From Rhizobium sp. R711 (lineage in GTDB: Bacteria; Pseudomonadota; Alphaproteobacteria; Rhizobiales; Rhizobiaceae), in NCBI RefSeq assembly GCF_002211365.1, contig NZ_LOKZ01000001.1, positions 248,001 through 312,000 of the forward strand: a stretch of DNA of 64,000 nucleotides, given 5' to 3'. Every line of letters begins with the position of its first letter. The first letter of the stretch is position 1. A model generated the notes under the pieces. It was not told the origin of the DNA and searched no databases. It saw nothing but the letters and a program-made list of their open reading frames with translations. The translations under genes and the position numbers were made by a program. Shown one piece after another: positions 61,668 through 64,000 of this stretch.

Positions 61668-62432
61668 ATGAACAATCCTCAGCCCGCATCGACCGCCGAA
61701 ACCATGATCACGATGAGCCATGTCGAGAAGTGGTATGGGGCCTTTCAGGCTCTACACGATATCAACCTGTCGGTTCTAAAGGGCGAGAGGATTGTGCTGT
61801 GCGGTCCGTCCGGCAGCGGAAAATCGACGCTGATCCGCTGCATCAACCATCTGGAGAGCTATCAGAAGGGGGAGATCCGCGTTGGCGGCATCTTGCTTGG
61901 AAACCAGGCCAAGGCGATCGACGCGATCCGCCGCGACGTCGGCATGGTCTTTCAGCAGTTCAATCTCTTTCCGCACCTGACCGTTCTGCAGAACTGCATG
62001 CTGGCGCCGATGCGCGCGCTTGGCATGGCAAAGGCGCAAGCCCGGGAGCGTGCACGCTCACTGCTTGGGCGGGTAAAGATTCTCGAACAGGCGGACAAAT
62101 ATCCGCTGCAGCTCTCCGGCGGCCAGCAACAGCGCGTCGCGATCGCGCGGGCGCTCTGCATGCGACCGAAAATCATGCTCTTCGACGAGCCGACCTCCGC
62201 CCTCGATCCGGAGATGGTCAAGGAAGTGCTCGATACCATGATCAGCCTTGCCGACGAAGGCATGACGATGGTCTGCGTGACCCATGAAATGGGATTTGCC
62301 CGGCAAGTCGCAAACCGCGTCATCTTCATGGCGAGCGGCGCGATCGTCGAAGAGGCGCCTCCCGGGGAATTCTTCACCAGTCCCCGCCATGAGCGCACAC
62401 GTAAATTCCTCGGCGAAATCCTGCACAACTAG
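61668..62432 (+). CDS. ABC importer ATPase, PAAT family (GlnQ type)
   Basis: A 254-residue ATPase. Walker A is GPSGSGKST, the Q-loop segment [19 protein letters not shown], signature [15 protein letters not shown], Walker [17 protein letters not shown] and switch His in [10 protein letters not shown]. Its closest family is GlnQ/ArtP-like. The start is ATG 61668, 31 bases after the permease stop; earlier in-frame codons lie inside the permease gene. It ends the importer group and is followed by dehydrogenase genes. Confidence 0.93.
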   Translation: MNNPQPASTAETMITMSHVEKWYGAFQALHDINLSVLKGERIVLCGPSGSGKSTLIRCINHLESYQKGEIRVGGILLGNQAKAIDAIRRDVGMVFQQFNLFPHLTVLQNCMLAPMRALGMAKAQARERARSLLGRVKILEQADKYPLQLSGGQQQRVAIARALCMRPKIMLFDEPTSALDPEMVKEVLDTMISLADEGMTMVCVTHEMGFARQVANRVIFMASGAIVEEAPPGEFFTSPRHERTRKFLGEILHN

Positions 62433-62448
62433 GGATGCGGAGCAATTC

Positions 62449-63525
62449 ATGTCAGCACCGTCGAAGATGGCTTTCTTGAAAATCGCGGTGATGGGCGCCG
62501 GGCTCATCGGCCGGCGCCATATTGAAAGCGTCCTTGCCGAGCCGCGTGCCAGCTTGTCGGCCGTGATCGATCCCTCCAGCGCAGCGCGGGACTTTGCAAA
62601 AAGCAAGGAAGCCCCTTGGTTTGCCACCCTTGCCGAAGCAACAGCAGCTCAACGCCTGGACGGGGTCATCGTTGCCACGCCGAACCAACTTCATGTCGCC
62701 CATGCCCTCGAGGCCATCGCGGCAGGAATTCCGGTCCTAGTCGAGAAGCCGATTGCCGACAATGGTGACGCTGCTGCCGCCCTTGTTAGCGCCGGTGCAA
62801 ATGCTGGCATACCGATCCTGATTGGCCACCATCGCCGTCACAATCCCATGATTCGGGAGGCAAAGCGCGTTCTCGAAAGCGGACGGCTCGGCAAGATCCT
62901 GACGGTCCAGGCAACATTCTGGGTCGCCAAGCCAGACGGCTATTTCGATGTCGACTGGCGCCGACAGGAAGGAGCGGGGCCGATCTTCGTCAACTTGATC
63001 CATGATGTTGATCTTTTTCGCTTTTTCTTCGGCGAGGTGGAAGCTGTCCATGCGATGGAGTCAAATTCGGTCCGCCGCCATCCGGTCGAGGACACAGCCG
63101 TCGTCCTGCTGCGCTTCAAAAGCGGTGTGCTCGCAACCTTGAATGCATCCGATGCCGCCCCCTCCCCCTGGAGTTGGGAGATGACGAGCGGGGAGAACCC
63201 GGCGTTTCCGCAACGGGATCAGTTCTGTTACCAGATCGGCGGGACAGCCGGATCGCTGGCCATTCCCGAGCTCACGTTTTGGACCAACATTTCGAAGCCA
63301 GATTGGCTTCAACCGCTTGTCAAAGAAGACGTGCCATTTACTCCGGGCGATCCACTGACAATACAGTTCCAACATTTTTGCGATGTCATCCGCCGCGAGG
63401 CTGAGCCTCTTGTCAGCGGCAAGGAAGGGCTTGCCGCCCTGCGCATCATTGAGGCGATCAAGGCATCGGCGCGGTCGGGCAAGACGATCCACCTGGACAA
63501 AACCCAGGCTCGACGAGGTCACTGA
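62449..63525 (+). CDS. Gfo/Idh/MocA family dehydrogenase, probable quinate/shikimate pathway
   Basis: A 358-residue NAD(P)-dependent oxidoreductase. The Rossmann turn is IAVMGAGLIGRRHIESV, and GIPVLVEKPIADN carries the family's catalytic-region Lys. Later parts include GHHRRHNPMIREAKRVLESGRLG, the usual dimer/substrate loop, and WRRQEGAGPIFVNLIHDVDLFRFFFG with the active-site His-Asp. The start is ATG 62449, 16 bases past the ATPase stop. Adjacent to a shikimate dehydrogenase, it could oxidise quinate, shikimate or a related cyclohexane polyol. The substrate is not proven. Confidence 0.85.
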   Translation: MSAPSKMAFLKIAVMGAGLIGRRHIESVLAEPRASLSAVIDPSSAARDFAKSKEAPWFATLAEATAAQRLDGVIVATPNQLHVAHALEAIAAGIPVLVEKPIADNGDAAAALVSAGANAGIPILIGHHRRHNPMIREAKRVLESGRLGKILTVQATFWVAKPDGYFDVDWRRQEGAGPIFVNLIHDVDLFRFFFGEVEAVHAMESNSVRRHPVEDTAVVLLRFKSGVLATLNASDAAPSPWSWEMTSGENPAFPQRDQFCYQIGGTAGSLAIPELTFWTNISKPDWLQPLVKEDVPFTPGDPLTIQFQHFCDVIRREAEPLVSGKEGLAALRIIEAIKASARSGKTIHLDKTQARRGH

Positions 63526-63526
63526 C

Positions 63527-64000
63527 ATGATAACTGGAACCACGCGCCTCATTGCTCATCTCGGCTATCCGACAGAGTCTTTCAAAGCTCCGCTGATCTA
63601 CAACCCATATTTCGAGAAAAGCGGCATCGACGCCGTCGTCGTGCCAATGGGTTGCAAGGCTGAAGACTATCCGTCGTTCCTCCGGCTCGTCTTCAGACTT
63701 TCAAATATTCATGGTGCGCTTGTCACGATGCCTCACAAGATGACGACCATGGGACTGATCGACGAGGTGTCCACGAACGCCAAGGTTGCTGGCTCGTGCA
63801 ATGCGGTCAGGCTCGGGCCGGACGGACATCTGATGGGCGACATGTTCGACGGCGAAGGGTTTGTGCGCGGCCTCTTGCGCAAGGGGCGGACGATTACAGG
63901 TACGCAGGTCTTGATCGTCGGCGCCGGCGGTGTCGGGTCGGCGATCGCCGCCTCACTGGCAGGTGCTGGTGTGCGGCGAATGACGCTTTGCGATGACAAC
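63527..64000 (+). CDS. shikimate dehydrogenase-like protein, 3' part missing
   Basis: The first 158 residues of an AroE-family NAD(P)-dependent dehydrogenase; the window ends inside it. The substrate domain shows IAHLGYPTESFKAPLIYN at the N-terminus, GALVTMPHKMTTMGLIDEV with the catalytic Lys, AGSCNAVRLGPDGHLMGDMFDGEGFVRGL with the substrate Asn and Asp, and then the Rossmann turn VLIVGAGGVGSAIAASLAGAG. It starts 1 base after the previous stop. The catabolic form would oxidise shikimate or quinate to the dehydro acid for aroQ and quiC. Confidence 0.88.
   Translation, partial: MITGTTRLIAHLGYPTESFKAPLIYNPYFEKSGIDAVVVPMGCKAEDYPSFLRLVFRLSNIHGALVTMPHKMTTMGLIDEVSTNAKVAGSCNAVRLGPDGHLMGDMFDGEGFVRGLLRKGRTITGTQVLIVGAGGVGSAIAASLAGAGVRRMTLCDDN

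Overview
The window looks like a stretch of a rhizobial replicon (Rhizobium, Agrobacterium or Sinorhizobium group). The evidence is gene content only: many solute-binding-protein ABC importers, a GguC/AraD1 sugar-acid pathway with a GbpR-like LysR regulator, and a locus with the order of the Sinorhizobium exp/wge (galactoglucan, EPS II) genes. No tRNA, rRNA, IS element, prophage or CRISPR array was seen.

Layout. 1-9.8 kb is a low-density, partly decayed region: the 5' part of a Gfo/Idh/MocA oxidoreductase, a HEPN-like protein, a frameshifted Fic gene abutting an exported-protein relic, an ArsB-like transporter, a 975-residue SF1 helicase and small exported proteins. 9.9-17.1 kb is a sugar ABC importer operon ending in a fused oxidoreductase/aldo-keto reductase, divergent from an AraC regulator. 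17.1-21.3 kb holds a LysR regulator, an IlvD/Edd sugar-acid dehydratase and GguC. 21.4-24.1 kb holds a small lipoprotein, an XRE regulator, PepT and a glycine-zipper lipoprotein. 24.1-30.4 kb is a second ABC importer with a FadR-type GntR regulator and UxuA, so hexuronate-related uptake is likely. 30.7 kb encodes a membrane protein with a degenerate GGDEF domain.

31.8-54.7 kb is one large exopolysaccharide locus. The leftward half carries an exported clan GH-A-like hydrolase, two polysaccharide pyruvyl transferases, a GT2-GT4 fusion, an unknown protein and a GT4. The rightward half carries a type I exporter ATPase and HlyD adaptor, an RTX protein, a GT2, a methyltransferase, a GT4, a membrane-anchored coiled-coil protein, a large unknown protein and another GT4. 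A MarR regulator lies between them. One 21-bp inverted repeat (ATACTTCAA-N3-TTGAAGTAT) recurs three times, upstream of the leftward operon, between marR and the exporter, and upstream of the RTX gene, so the halves look like one regulon.

54.8-64 kb is a quinate/shikimate catabolic locus: two tandem GntR regulators, a two-domain 3-dehydroshikimate dehydratase (QuiC type), a complete polar-amino-acid-type ABC importer, a type II 3-dehydroquinase with altered substrate-pocket residues, a Gfo/Idh/MocA dehydrogenase and a shikimate dehydrogenase cut by the window end. The importer most likely carries quinate, shikimate or a relative rather than an amino acid.
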